Assembly: GCF_041914405.1 (NCBI RefSeq)
Contig: NZ_JAYSDK010000032.1
Span: forward strand, 1 to 64,000
DNA length: 64,000 nucleotides
Reading direction: 5' to 3'
DNA from: Zoogloea sp041914405
GTDB lineage: Bacteria; Pseudomonadota; Gammaproteobacteria; Burkholderiales; Rhodocyclaceae
Part shown: piece by piece, positions 25,581-34,676 of the stretch
How positions within the stretch are numbered: position 1 is the stretch's first letter
Layout of the letters: the number at the start of each line of letters is the position of its first letter
The notes under the pieces: generated by a model
Told to the model about the DNA's origin: nothing
The model's database searches: none
What the model saw: only the letters and a program-made list of their open reading frames with translations
Position numbers and translations under genes: made by a program

Positions 25581-26336
25581 TCAGGCCCGCAGCTTATAGC
25601 CCCTGGCAAGCATTTGCAGGGTAAGCGCCGCGAGCACGACAAAACAGACAGTCACGACCCCGAGGCTCGCCCACGGCGACACGTCGGAGACTCCAAAAAA
25701 GCCATACCTGAACCCGTCAATCATGAAGAAAAACGGGTTGAAATGCGACACCCCCTGCCAGAAGGCCGGTAGGGAATGGATCGAGTAGAACACGCCGGAG
25801 AGCATCGTAAGCGGCATGATCAGGAAGTTCTGGAACGCCGCCAGTTGGTCGAACTTGTCGGCCCAGATCCCCGCGATCACGCCAAGACTCGCAAGAAACG
25901 CGCCGCCGACCAGCGTAAAGGCAACGATCCACAGCGGTTCTGCGAAAGGCAGGTGCGCAAAGGGCAAGGCGGCCAGCAGCACGCCAATGCCACAAAGACT
26001 GCCACGCAAGACCGCCGCCAGCACATAGGCGGAATAGAACTCCCGATAGGAAATTGGCGGCAACAGCACAAACACGATGTTGCCGGTGATCTTGCTCTGG
26101 ATCAGCGATGACGAGCTGTTCGCGAAGGCATTCTGCAACACCGTCATCATCACCAGGCCTGGCACCAGAAAAGCTGTGTAGTTGACGCCGGGAAAAGGCT
26201 GCACGTGATCCTCAAGCACATGACCGAAGATCAATAGATAGAGCACCGCATTGAGCACCGGCGACAACACCGTCTGGAAACCCACCTTCCAGAAGCGCAG
26301 GCACTCCTTGTACAACAGGGTCTTGAAACCTTCCAT
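25581..26336 (-). CDS. ABC-2 type transporter permease (YadH-like)
   Basis: The 251-residue membrane protein has about six helices and the ABC-2 signature near the C-terminus (PLTMLSGVFYSIHSLPAFW, then NPFFFMIDGFRYGFFG), aligning throughout with E. coli YadH. It forms an exporter with the ATPase gene 6 bases upstream. The substrate is unknown; placement immediately after mlaFEDACB is common in betaproteobacteria and suggests an envelope role. Confidence 0.92.
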   Translation of the reverse strand: MEGFKTLLYKECLRFWKVGFQTVLSPVLNAVLYLLIFGHVLEDHVQPFPGVNYTAFLVPGLVMMTVLQNAFANSSSSLIQSKITGNIVFVLLPPISYREFYSAYVLAAVLRGSLCGIGVLLAALPFAHLPFAEPLWIVAFTLVGGAFLASLGVIAGIWADKFDQLAAFQNFLIMPLTMLSGVFYSIHSLPAFWQGVSHFNPFFFMIDGFRYGFFGVSDVSPWASLGVVTVCFVVLAALTLQMLARGYKLRA

Positions 26337-26342
26337 GCTGCC

Positions 26343-27245
26343 TCAGTTCTGATTCATCACGCCGACGAAGACCTGTTCCAGGTCAGGCTTGCCGAGGGCC
26401 ATGTCGACGATCTCGGCACCGGCGGACTTGAGGCCGGCAAGCAAATGCCCGACCTCGTCAAAATTATCGAAACCCAACGTCCATTGCAGACCATCCCGGG
26501 ACAGCACACAGGCTTCCAGGTCAGGCGAAACTGCAACGGCTTGCGCCAGACGTACTTGCAACGTGTGGCTGGCGAAACGCTGCAGCAGATTGGCCGTAGT
26601 GTCCAGCGCGACGATGCGCCCCGCCTTCAGCATGGCGATTCGCCCGCACAGGGACTCCGCCTCTTCCAGGTAATGGGTGGTCAGCACGATGGTGTGGCCA
26701 TCCTGGTTCAGCTTGCGGATGAACTGCCACAGACCATGGCGCAGCTCCACGTCCACCCCGGCAGTTGGCTCGTCGAGGACGATGACCGGCGGCCGATGGA
26801 CCAGCGCCTGGGCCACCAAGGCCCGCCGCTTCATACCACCCGACAACATGCGCATGTTGGAGTTGGCCTTCTCGGTGAGGTCCAGGTGATGCAGGATCTC
26901 GTCGATCCAGTCGTCGTTGTTGCGGATACCGAAGTAACCAGACTGGATGCGCAGCATCTCGCGCACATTGAAGAACGGATCGAAAACCAGTTCCTGGGGC
27001 ACCACACCAAGGGCCATTCGCGCAGCGCGGTAGTCGCGAACCACGTCGTGGCCCATGACCTCCAGCGTGCCCGAGTCTGGTCGCGCCAGCCCCGCCAAGG
27101 AGGAAATCAAAGTGGTCTTGCCGGCCCCGTTGGGGCCAAGCAAGCCAAAGAACTCGCCCTGGGCCACCTCCAGGTCGACGCCGGCCAGGGCCTGCAGGGA
27201 ACGGAAACGCTTGGTGACGCCGGCAATGCGGATCGCTGGACTCAT
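26343..27245 (-). CDS. ABC transporter ATP-binding protein (YadG-like)
   Basis: The 300-residue ATPase has Walker A GPNGAGKTTLI, the signature LSGGMKRRALVAQALVH, Walker B VIVLDEPTAGVD and the switch histidine in VLTTHYLEEAE. The C-terminal 70 residues form the extension typical of ABC-2 export ATPases. It pairs with the permease gene downstream and follows mlaB by 14 bases, so it is probably co-transcribed with the Mla operon. Confidence 0.94.
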   Translation of the reverse strand: MSPAIRIAGVTKRFRSLQALAGVDLEVAQGEFFGLLGPNGAGKTTLISSLAGLARPDSGTLEVMGHDVVRDYRAARMALGVVPQELVFDPFFNVREMLRIQSGYFGIRNNDDWIDEILHHLDLTEKANSNMRMLSGGMKRRALVAQALVHRPPVIVLDEPTAGVDVELRHGLWQFIRKLNQDGHTIVLTTHYLEEAESLCGRIAMLKAGRIVALDTTANLLQRFASHTLQVRLAQAVAVSPDLEACVLSRDGLQWTLGFDNFDEVGHLLAGLKSAGAEIVDMALGKPDLEQVFVGVMNQN

Positions 27246-27259
27246 AAAAACCGACAGGC

Positions 27260-27544
27260 TCAGCGAGCCAGAGAGAGAATGGAATCGACGTCGTAGAGCG
27301 ACGCAAGACTGACCAACGCCGTCGGCGCATGGTCGATGGAAAGCTGCCGCCCGGCAGCGCGGGAAGCACGCAGCCAGCTAAGCAGCAGCGCCAAAGCCGC
27401 GGAATCCACCTGAGTGACGCCGGACAGATCGACAACCCGGTCGCCACCCGTAACCTGCTCGCGACCGGCCGCCGCCAGCGCCGCGACGGTGGCGATGGTC
27501 AGGGGGCCACTGAGGCTCAGGCGTGCGCCGTCGGCCTGGATCAT
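27260..27544 (-). CDS. mlaB: STAS-domain protein MlaB
   Basis: The 94-residue STAS protein binds MlaF and stabilises the MlaFEDB lipid transporter on the cytoplasmic side. It shows the STAS core (LSLSGPLTIATVAAL, DLSGVTQVDSAALALLLSWL with the conserved DSA motif). It overlaps mlaC by 4 bases (ATGA). Confidence 0.9.
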   Translation of the reverse strand: MIQADGARLSLSGPLTIATVAALAAAGREQVTGGDRVVDLSGVTQVDSAALALLLSWLRASRAAGRQLSIDHAPTALVSLASLYDVDSILSLAR

Positions 27545-28173
27545 TTTTTGGCTGCCGTCGTGGGGTCGAGCCGCGTGTTCTTGTCCTTGAGGGACTTGAT
27601 CAACCCGTCGATACCACCAGCACGCACTTCCTGGCCGAACTCGTCGCGGTAGTTGGTAACGAGGCTCACGCCCGCCACCAGCACATCGTAGACCTTCCAG
27701 TTGTCGCCCTGCTTCTCAAGGTTGTAATCGATCTGCACCGGCTTGGCGCCCGCCTGGCGCACCTTGGTACGCACAATCACATCGCTATCTTCAGGCTTGG
27801 CCTTCAGCGGCTCGAAATCGATCTGCTGGTCACGGTACTTGGTCAACGCGTTGGAATAGGTGCGCACCAGCAGCGTCTTGAACTCGTGGGTCAGCACCGA
27901 TTTCTGGTCAGCGGAGGCCTGCTTCCAGTCCTTGCCGACGGCCAGGCGGGTCATGTGGGCAAAGTCGAAGTAAGGCAACACCTTGGTCTCGACCAAGGTC
28001 ACGGCCTTGCGGGTATCACCGGACTGGATCGCCTTGTCCTGACGGACGATGGAAATCACGTCGTCGCTGACGCTCTTGACCAACACGTCGGGCGCCACGG
28101 TATTGGCCGCGGCGCTGAACTGGATGCCGAGGCCCAGGACCAGCGCCGCAAACAGGGAAGTGAAGCGTTTCAT
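27541..28173 (-). CDS. mlaC: Phospholipid-binding periplasmic protein MlaC
   Basis: MlaC ferries phospholipids across the periplasm between MlaA and MlaFEDB. The 210-residue protein has a signal peptide (KRFTSLFAALVLGLGIQFSA) and the family blocks YFDFAHMTRLAVGKDWK, FKTLLVRTYSNALTKY and YDVLVAGVSLVTNYR. It overlaps both mlaA and mlaB by 4 bases. Confidence 0.95.
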   Translation of the reverse strand: MKRFTSLFAALVLGLGIQFSAAANTVAPDVLVKSVSDDVISIVRQDKAIQSGDTRKAVTLVETKVLPYFDFAHMTRLAVGKDWKQASADQKSVLTHEFKTLLVRTYSNALTKYRDQQIDFEPLKAKPEDSDVIVRTKVRQAGAKPVQIDYNLEKQGDNWKVYDVLVAGVSLVTNYRDEFGQEVRAGGIDGLIKSLKDKNTRLDPTTAAKK

Positions 28174-29003
28174 TCGAGACTTTCCTTCTTGTTGGGGGAG
28201 GAGGATTTATCAGCAGCAGAACCGGCCGCATTGCCGTCGGTCGCCGCCTTATCGTTGTCATTTTCGGAGGAGTCGTCGTCGTCCGGATCCTTTTCGCGCG
28301 GCGGCTGGCCGTCGAAGATCTGGTTGCGGCGATACTGGATGTAGAAACTGCGCATATAGCCGTACTTGTCCAGCGCAGCCTCCTCGGCTGCCGTATCGGC
28401 ACCCAGCAGCGCGGCCCGCTTGCTGACGAGGCGCAGGCCGCCCAGGCTGTTGCGGGCACCCACGTCCTCCAGTTGCATGAGCGGATCAACACGGAAATCG
28501 CCGATCAACGACACGCCATCCCGGACATTGCTGGACCCCAGCAAGGGCAGCACCAGATAGGGGCCATCACCGACGCCCCAGCGACCGAGGGTCTGCCCCA
28601 GATCTTCATCATGCTTTTCGAGACCGATCTCGGTAGCGACATCAAAGACCCCCAGCAGGCCTACCGTGGAGTTAAGCAGGAAGCGCCCGCCATCGGACAA
28701 GCCATCGACAAACTTGCCCTGCAGCAGGTTATTGACGCCAATCCAAACGTCAGCGATGTTGCCAAAGAAATTGGCAACGCCGGTCTTCACCGGCAGCGGC
28801 GCCAGGTCATAGACCTCGGCCGCAGGACGCATCACGTACTTGTCCGCCTTCTCGTTGAACTGGAAGGTCGCCCGGTTCATCGGCTCGAGCGGATCCTTGG
28901 GGTGCCCCCCCGGCCCGGCACAGGCGGCCAGCGTACAGGCCAATCCCAGCGCCATCAGGACACCACGCCCTGCCACCATCGATTCAGTCTTGCTGTTCGT
29001 CAT
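28170..29003 (-). CDS. mlaA: Outer-membrane lipoprotein MlaA (VacJ)
   Basis: MlaA pulls misplaced phospholipids from the outer leaflet of the outer membrane. A lipobox (LACTLAAC) gives a mature lipoprotein beginning CAGPGG, followed by DPLEPMNRATFQFN, GNIADVWIGVNNLLQGK and YLVLPLLGSSNVRDG, all MlaA blocks. The start is uncertain: the ATG at 29003 gives 277 residues, and an ATG 8 codons later would also leave a full signal peptide. The C-terminus is unusual, a long disordered tail with DDDDSSENDNDK followed by Ala/Ser-rich sequence. It lies inside the mla operon, unlike E. coli where vacJ is separate. Confidence 0.93.
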   Translation of the reverse strand: MTNSKTESMVAGRGVLMALGLACTLAACAGPGGHPKDPLEPMNRATFQFNEKADKYVMRPAAEVYDLAPLPVKTGVANFFGNIADVWIGVNNLLQGKFVDGLSDGGRFLLNSTVGLLGVFDVATEIGLEKHDEDLGQTLGRWGVGDGPYLVLPLLGSSNVRDGVSLIGDFRVDPLMQLEDVGARNSLGGLRLVSKRAALLGADTAAEEAALDKYGYMRSFYIQYRRNQIFDGQPPREKDPDDDDSSENDNDKAATDGNAAGSAADKSSSPNKKESLE

Positions 29004-29060
29004 TGTCTTTTTCGCTCGCAGCCACAACTGCGCTCTCTGTGCCAAACGCCCCGTCCGCAC

Positions 29061-29540
29061 TTACTTCGCAGGGGCCTGATCTCCTTCTGCCGCCTTGTTG
29101 AACATGAACTGGCTGATCAGTTTCTCGAGAACAACGGCGGACTGGGTCTTTTTGATGACGTCGCCCGGCGCGAGGGTCTTTTCCTCACCGCCGGGATCGA
29201 GGCCGAGATACTGCTCGCCGAGCAGACCCGACGTCAGGATGTTGGCGAAGGTATCGGTCGGGAACTTGTAGCGGCCGTCCACGGAGAAGACAACTTCGGC
29301 CTGAAAGTGTTCATTGTCGTAGCGGATTTCGGTGACCCGCCCGACCAGGACGCCGGCACTCTTGACCGGTGCGCGCACCTTGAGCCCGCCGATATTGTCG
29401 AAACGGGCGCTGAGAGTATAGGGCGACTGGACGTCCGACCCGGAAATGCTGCCAACCTTGAGGGCCAGGAACAACAACGCGGCGATACCCATTGCCACGA
29501 AAACACCGACCCACAGGTCGAGCGTCGTGCGACTCATCAT
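29061..29540 (-). CDS. mlaD: MCE-domain lipid-binding protein MlaD
   Basis: MlaD is the hexameric periplasmic lipid channel of the MlaFEDB transporter. The 159-residue protein has an N-terminal anchor (LDLWVGVFVAMGIAALLFLA) and an MCE domain (ARFDNIGGLKVRAPVKSAGV, then LTSGLLGEQYLGLDPGG). Start overlaps the mlaE stop by 4 bases. Confidence 0.96.
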   Translation of the reverse strand: MMSRTTLDLWVGVFVAMGIAALLFLALKVGSISGSDVQSPYTLSARFDNIGGLKVRAPVKSAGVLVGRVTEIRYDNEHFQAEVVFSVDGRYKFPTDTFANILTSGLLGEQYLGLDPGGEEKTLAPGDVIKKTQSAVVLEKLISQFMFNKAAEGDQAPAK

Positions 29541-30319
29541 AGACCTCGGAACATGAAAGACGTCATTACAAAATCGAGCGCCAGGATGGCCAGCGCAGAA
29601 CTCACCACGGTACGCGTGATCGCGCGGGACACCCCTTCGGCAGTCGGCACGCAGTCGTAGCCTTCGAACACGGCAATCAACGCCACGGCAACGCCAAACA
29701 CAGTGCTCTTGAACACACCGTTGAGCACGTCATAGCGGAAATCGACGGCAGCCTGCATCTGGGACCAGAAGGCCCCGTCATCGACGCCTATGAAGACCAC
29801 CCCGATCAACCAACCGCCGAAGATACCCATTGTCGAGAACAGCGCGGCCAGCAGCGGCATGGACACCACGCCCCCCCAGAAGCGGGGGGCAACCACCCGG
29901 GCGATCGGGTTGACTGCCATCATGTCCATCGCCTTTAGCTGCTCGGTGACCTTCATCAGGCCGATTTCCGCCGTCACCGCCGAGCCAGCCCGGCTGGCGA
30001 ACAGCAGACCGGCCACGACCGGGCCGAGTTCCCGCAGCAAGGACAAAGCCACCATCGTGCCCATCGCCTCACTGGAACCATAGCGCTGCAGGATCTCGTA
30101 GCCTTGCAGGCCCAGCACCAGGCCGACGAACAGACCCGACACGAGGATGATCAGCAGCGACATCACGCCGCTGAAATACAGCTCGCGGATTGTCAGGTGC
30201 AGGCGCAGGAAGGACTGCCCCGAGTAGCGCAGGATCAGCACGAAAAAGCGGGCAATGAACCCGAGCTGCCACACCCCGCTTACCGCCAGGGATCCCAGTT
30301 TGCGCAACACGTCGCCCAT
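29537..30319 (-). CDS. mlaE: Lipid transport permease MlaE
   Basis: The 260-residue membrane protein is the permease of the Mla phospholipid ABC transporter. It contains the MlaE blocks LVLGLQGYEILQRYGSSEAM, ELGPVVAGLLFASRAGSA and EIGLMKVTEQLKAMDMMAVN and about five or six hydrophobic helices. The start overlaps the stop of mlaF (TGATG). Confidence 0.97.
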   Translation of the reverse strand: MGDVLRKLGSLAVSGVWQLGFIARFFVLILRYSGQSFLRLHLTIRELYFSGVMSLLIILVSGLFVGLVLGLQGYEILQRYGSSEAMGTMVALSLLRELGPVVAGLLFASRAGSAVTAEIGLMKVTEQLKAMDMMAVNPIARVVAPRFWGGVVSMPLLAALFSTMGIFGGWLIGVVFIGVDDGAFWSQMQAAVDFRYDVLNGVFKSTVFGVAVALIAVFEGYDCVPTAEGVSRAITRTVVSSALAILALDFVMTSFMFRGL

Positions 30320-31122
30320 CAGCCGGCCCCTCCAACCAGCGCCGTCGCGTAATCGCCGGCGGGGTAGTGGAAAGGCACGGGGCCGTCGGCCTCGGCGTGC
30401 ACGAACTGATGCACGAAGGGATCGGAGGTATTGCGGATCTCGTCCGGCGTACCTTGAGCCACAACCCGCCCTTCGGAAATGAAATAGATGTAATCCACGA
30501 TCTGCAGGGACTCCTGGATGTCGTGGGTGACGATCAGCGAGCTGGCGCCGAGCGCGTTGTTCAGACGGCGAATCAACTGCCCGATCACGCCGAGGGAAAT
30601 CGGATCGAGGCCGGTAAAGGGCTCGTCGTACATCAGCAGCATTGGATCGAGGGCGATCGTCCGGGCCAGCGCGACGCGCCGCGCCATGCCACCTGAAAGC
30701 TCCCCCGGCCGCAGCTGAGCCGCACCGCGCAAGCCAACCGCATGCAGCTTCATCAGCACCAGATCATTGATCAGCTCGGGCGGCAGATCGGTGTGCTCAC
30801 GCAGCGGGAAAGCCACATTGTCGAACACCGTCATGTCGGTGAACAGCGCACCGAATTGGAACAGCATGCCCATGCGCCGGCGCAAGGCGTACAGATCCTC
30901 GCGATCAAGCGTCCCTACATCCTGGCCGGCAACCAGCACGCGACCACCGACGGCACGCTCCTGCCCGCCGATCAGCCGCAGCAGCGTGGTCTTGCCGCAA
31001 CCGCTGCCCCCCATGATGGCAACCACCTGCCCACGCGGAATGGATAGGGAAATGTCGCGCAGGATCATCCGCTCGCCATAGGCGAAGCGCACATTCTCAA
31101 GACGGACAAGGGGCTCGGACAT
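30319..31122 (-). CDS. mlaF: Lipid transport ATP-binding protein MlaF
   Basis: MlaF is the ATPase driving MlaFEDB. The 267-residue protein starts MSEPLVRLENVRFAYGERMI and has Walker A GGSGCGKTTLLRL, signature LSGGMARRVALART, Walker B LLMYDEPFTGLD and the switch His in VTHDIQES. It is first in mlaFEDACB and divergent from leuS. The longer open frame upstream enters the leuS promoter and is discounted. Confidence 0.97.
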   Translation of the reverse strand: MSEPLVRLENVRFAYGERMILRDISLSIPRGQVVAIMGGSGCGKTTLLRLIGGQERAVGGRVLVAGQDVGTLDREDLYALRRRMGMLFQFGALFTDMTVFDNVAFPLREHTDLPPELINDLVLMKLHAVGLRGAAQLRPGELSGGMARRVALARTIALDPMLLMYDEPFTGLDPISLGVIGQLIRRLNNALGASSLIVTHDIQESLQIVDYIYFISEGRVVAQGTPDEIRNTSDPFVHQFVHAEADGPVPFHYPAGDYATALVGGAG

Positions 31123-31260
31123 AGGAAAATGCTGCGTTGCGGGAGCGCGATTGTAACAGACGCATTTGGCCATGACATGCACCGAGCCCGAACATGAAGG
31201 GGAAATATCTCGTGACATCAATGTCTTGAGCGCGCTCCAGCGGGCTTCACCGGACCGGTT

Positions 31261-31266
31261 TATAAT
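31261..31266 (+). promoter_or_regulatory. TATAAT -10 element upstream of leuS
   Basis: A perfect TATAAT lies 34 bases before the leuS ATG in the gap divergent from mlaF. No good -35 hexamer is seen at 16-18 bases, so the call rests on the -10 and the location. Confidence 0.5.
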
Positions 31267-31300
31267 GCGAGGTTTCGTTCCATCCGCGACTTTTCCGCCC

Positions 31301-33922
31301 ATGCAGGACAAATACCTTCCCGCCGATATCGAACGCGCCGCCCAGCAGCACTGGGACAGCACCGAAGCCTTCCGCGTCGCGGCCGACGCGTCGAAGCCCA
31401 AGTATTACTGCCTGTCCATGTTCCCGTATCCGTCGGGCAAGCTGCACATGGGCCACGTGCGCAACTACACGATCGGCGACGTGCTGTCCCGCTTCCACAA
31501 GATGAAGGGCTACAACGTCCTGCAGCCGATGGGCTGGGACGCCTTCGGCCTGCCCGCCGAGAATGCCGCGATCAAGAACCAGGTGCCGCCAGCCAAGTGG
31601 ACCTACGACAACATCGCTTACATGAAGCAGCAGCTCAAGTCGCTGGGTTTTGCCATCGACTGGAGCCGCGAGCTGGCCACCTGCACCCCTGAGTACTACA
31701 AGTGGAACCAGTGGCTGTTCCTGCGCATGCTCGAAAAGGGCATCGCTGAACGCAAGACCCAGGTCGTCAACTGGGATCCGGTTGACCAGACCGTGCTCGC
31801 TAACGAACAGGTCATCGACGGCCGCGGCTGGCGCACTGGCGCCCTCGTCGAAAGGCGCGAGATCCCCGGCTACTACCTGAAGATCACCGACTACGCCGAC
31901 GAGCTGCTGTCCGATCTGGACACCCTCGAGGGCTGGCCCGAGCGCGTCAAGCTGATGCAGGCCAACTGGATCGGCAAGAGCACCGGCGTGCGCTTTGCCT
32001 TCAGCCACGACATCGCCGATGAAAACGGCCTGATCAACGATGGCAAGCTGTGGGTGTTCACCACCCGCGCCGACACCATCATGGGCGTCACTTTCTGCGC
32101 TGTGGCCGCCGAGCATCCGCTGGCCCTGCATGCCGCCCAGGACAACCCTGCACTGGCCGCCTTCATCGAAAAGTGCAAGCACGGCTCGGTAATGGAAGCC
32201 GACATGGCCACGATGGAGAAGGAAGGCCTGCCCACCGGCCTGTTCGTCACCCACCCGCTGACCGGCAAGCAGGTCGAGGTGTGGGTCGGCAACTACGTAC
32301 TGATGAGCTACGGCGACGGTGCCGTGATGGGCGTCCCCGCCCACGACGAACGCGACTTCGCCTTTGCCAAGAAATACGACCTGCCCATCGAGCAGGTCGT
32401 GGCCGTCGGCGACAAGCCCTACTCCACCGACGCCTGGCAAGAGTGGTACGGCAGCAAGGACGGCGCCTGTGTCAATTCCGGCAAGTACGACGGCCTCGGC
32501 TATGAAGCCGCCGTCGACGCCATTGCCGCCGACCTGGCCGCCAAGAACGTCGGCGAAAAGAAAGTCCAGTGGCGCCTGCGCGACTGGGGCATCTCCCGCC
32601 AGCGCTACTGGGGTTGCCCGATCCCCATCATCCACTGTGACGACTGTGGCTCGGTGCCGGTGCCCGACGATCAGCTGCCGGTGGTGCTACCCGAGGACTG
32701 CGTGCCGGATGGCTCCGGCAATCCGCTGCACAAGCGCGCCGACTTCCTCGAGACCACCTGCCCGTGCTGCGGCAAACCGGCCCGTCGCGAGACCGACACC
32801 ATGGACACCTTCGTGGACTCGTCCTGGTATTACGCCCGCTACGCGACCAAGTTCGGCGCCGACAAGATGGTGGACGACGAAACCAATTACTGGATGACCG
32901 TCGACCAGTACATCGGTGGCATCGAACATGCCATCTTGCACCTGCTCTACTCCCGCTTTTGGACCAAGGTGATGGGCGACCTGGGCCTTGTGACTTACCG
33001 CGAGCCCTTCGCCCACCTGCTGACCCAGGGCATGGTTCTCAACAACGCCTTCTTCCACAAGCCCGAAGGCGGCGGCAAGAACTACTTCTGGGAAAGCGAG
33101 ATCGACGTCCAGAAGGACGCCAAGGGCCAGATCACCGGCGCGACGCTGAAGAAGGACGGCACCGTGCTCGAGCACGAGCTGACCACCATGTCCAAGTCGA
33201 AGAACAACGGCGTGGACCCACAGGCGCTCATCGAACAATACGGCGCAGACACCGCGCGCTTCTTCATGATGTTCGCCGCCCCGCCCGAGCAGACCCTTGA
33301 GTGGTCCGACGCCGGTGTCGAAGGCGCCTACCGCTTCCTGCGCCGGGTGTGGAGCTTCGGCCACCTGCTCGCTAGCGAGATCCGCCCGCAGATCGGCGCC
33401 GAGCGCAGCCTGAACGGCGCCAAGCTGCCCGAGGCGCTGGCCAGCTTCCGCCGCGAGATCCACCTGCTCCTCAAGCAGGCCAACTACGACCTCGGCAAGC
33501 AGCAGTTCAACACCGTGGCCTCCGCCACGATGAAGATGCTCAATGCCCTTGAAAAGGCCCCGCGTGAAGGCGCGCTGGCGGCCGAGGTGATCGAGGAGTG
33601 CTTTGGCATCCTGCTGCGCGTGCTGTCGCCGCTCACCCCGCATATCAGCCACGCCCTGTGGGCCGAACTCGGCTACGGCGAGGACATCCTCAAGGCCGCC
33701 TGGCCGGAGCCCCTCGACGCCGCGCTGGTGCAGGACGAGATCGAACTGATGCTGCAGGTCAATGGCAAGCTGCGCGGCGCGCTGCGCGTCCCGGCCGATG
33801 CGGCCAAGGACTCGATCGAAGCCGCGGCACTGACCCACGAGGCTGCCGTCAAGTTCATGGAAGGCAAGCCGGCGAAGAAGGTCGTGGTCGTCCCCGGCCG
33901 TCTCGTCAACATCGTCTGCTGA
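31301..33922 (+). CDS. leuS: Leucyl-tRNA synthetase
   Basis: The 873-residue class I synthetase charges tRNA-Leu. It has the HIGH signature as HMGH in PYPSGKLHMGHVRNYTIGD (residues 49-52), the CP1 editing domain, and KMSKS as TTMSKSKNNGVDP near residue 630. Two cysteine pairs (CDDCG and CPCCG) form a zinc-ribbon-like module in the central domain. The ATG at 31301 was chosen because MQDKYLPADIERAAQQHW is the normal N-terminus and the -10 box falls upstream of it; the open frame further upstream crosses the promoter. Confidence 0.98.
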   Translation: MQDKYLPADIERAAQQHWDSTEAFRVAADASKPKYYCLSMFPYPSGKLHMGHVRNYTIGDVLSRFHKMKGYNVLQPMGWDAFGLPAENAAIKNQVPPAKWTYDNIAYMKQQLKSLGFAIDWSRELATCTPEYYKWNQWLFLRMLEKGIAERKTQVVNWDPVDQTVLANEQVIDGRGWRTGALVERREIPGYYLKITDYADELLSDLDTLEGWPERVKLMQANWIGKSTGVRFAFSHDIADENGLINDGKLWVFTTRADTIMGVTFCAVAAEHPLALHAAQDNPALAAFIEKCKHGSVMEADMATMEKEGLPTGLFVTHPLTGKQVEVWVGNYVLMSYGDGAVMGVPAHDERDFAFAKKYDLPIEQVVAVGDKPYSTDAWQEWYGSKDGACVNSGKYDGLGYEAAVDAIAADLAAKNVGEKKVQWRLRDWGISRQRYWGCPIPIIHCDDCGSVPVPDDQLPVVLPEDCVPDGSGNPLHKRADFLETTCPCCGKPARRETDTMDTFVDSSWYYARYATKFGADKMVDDETNYWMTVDQYIGGIEHAILHLLYSRFWTKVMGDLGLVTYREPFAHLLTQGMVLNNAFFHKPEGGGKNYFWESEIDVQKDAKGQITGATLKKDGTVLEHELTTMSKSKNNGVDPQALIEQYGADTARFFMMFAAPPEQTLEWSDAGVEGAYRFLRRVWSFGHLLASEIRPQIGAERSLNGAKLPEALASFRREIHLLLKQANYDLGKQQFNTVASATMKMLNALEKAPREGALAAEVIEECFGILLRVLSPLTPHISHALWAELGYGEDILKAAWPEPLDAALVQDEIELMLQVNGKLRGALRVPADAAKDSIEAAALTHEAAVKFMEGKPAKKVVVVPGRLVNIVC

Positions 33923-33942
33923 CCCACGGAGGGACCCGCATC

Positions 33943-34149
33943 ATGCGCACCGTCGCCAGTCTCCTGCTCGTTACCGTTCTCGCCGGCTGCACCACCGCCA
34001 ACGAAAGACTGGTCTACGAAGGGATCCGACAGGAGAACGCCCGGCAGCAAGGCCAGCCGGGCCGCGACACCGCGCCCGATCCCGCGGGTCCCGACTTCGA
34101 CGCTTACTCCAAGGAACGCCAGCGCCTGCAAAAGGAACCGCGCCCATGA
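33943..34149 (+). CDS. Small predicted lipoprotein upstream of lptE
   Basis: The 68-residue product has a lipoprotein signal (RTVASLLLVTVLAGC, lipobox LAGC) and a short charged mature part (ENARQQGQPGRD, then SKERQRLQKEP). GGAGGG lies 9 bases before the ATG. Its stop overlaps the lptE start (ATGA), so it is translated in the leuS-lptE-holA string. I do not recognise the family; small lipoproteins occur at this position in related betaproteobacteria, and a link to LPS or outer-membrane assembly is inference from location only. Confidence 0.8.
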   Translation: MRTVASLLLVTVLAGCTTANERLVYEGIRQENARQQGQPGRDTAPDPAGPDFDAYSKERQRLQKEPRP

Positions 34150-34676
34150 GCCAGACCCCGTCACCTGCCCGCCGCCGGGCCCTTGCCGCGATCGGCGCCG
34201 TGCCGCTGCTGCTGGCCGGCTGCGGCTTCCAGTTGCGCGGGCCGCGACCGCTGCCCTTCGAGTCGATCTACCTCGGCATGTACCAGTATTCCGACCTAGC
34301 CGCAGCCATCCGCCGCCAGATCCGCGCCAGCAGCACCACGCGCATCGCCGACACCCCGGAAGAAGCCCAGGTCCGCCTGGAGGTGCTCGCCGACGCCAAG
34401 GAAAAGGCGATCCTGGCCCTTAATGCCCAGGGCCGTGTGCGCGAATACCAGTTGCGCCAGCGCTTCTATTTCCGCGTCGTGGACAAGGCGGGCCGGCAAG
34501 TGCTCGCACCCAACGAGATCTACCTGAAGCGCGACCTCGCCTTTGACGACTCCCAACTGCTCGCCAAAGAGCAGGAAGAGATCCTGCTCTACCGGGACAT
34601 GCAGGGCGATCTGGTGCAGCAGCTGATGCGCCGCCTGGCTGCGGCGAAGATGCCGGAAGCCGAGCCCAAGCCGTGA
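34146..34676 (+). CDS. lptE: LPS-assembly lipoprotein LptE
   Basis: LptE plugs the LptD barrel and helps insert LPS in the outer membrane. The 176-residue protein has a lipoprotein signal (PLLLAGCGFQLRG, Cys followed by the family's GFQLRG), and the blocks REYQLRQRFYFRV and NEIYLKRDLAFDDSQLLAKE. It overlaps the small lipoprotein gene and holA by 4 bases each, the conserved leuS-lptE-holA order. Confidence 0.96.
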   Translation: MSQTPSPARRRALAAIGAVPLLLAGCGFQLRGPRPLPFESIYLGMYQYSDLAAAIRRQIRASSTTRIADTPEEAQVRLEVLADAKEKAILALNAQGRVREYQLRQRFYFRVVDKAGRQVLAPNEIYLKRDLAFDDSQLLAKEQEEILLYRDMQGDLVQQLMRRLAAAKMPEAEPKP

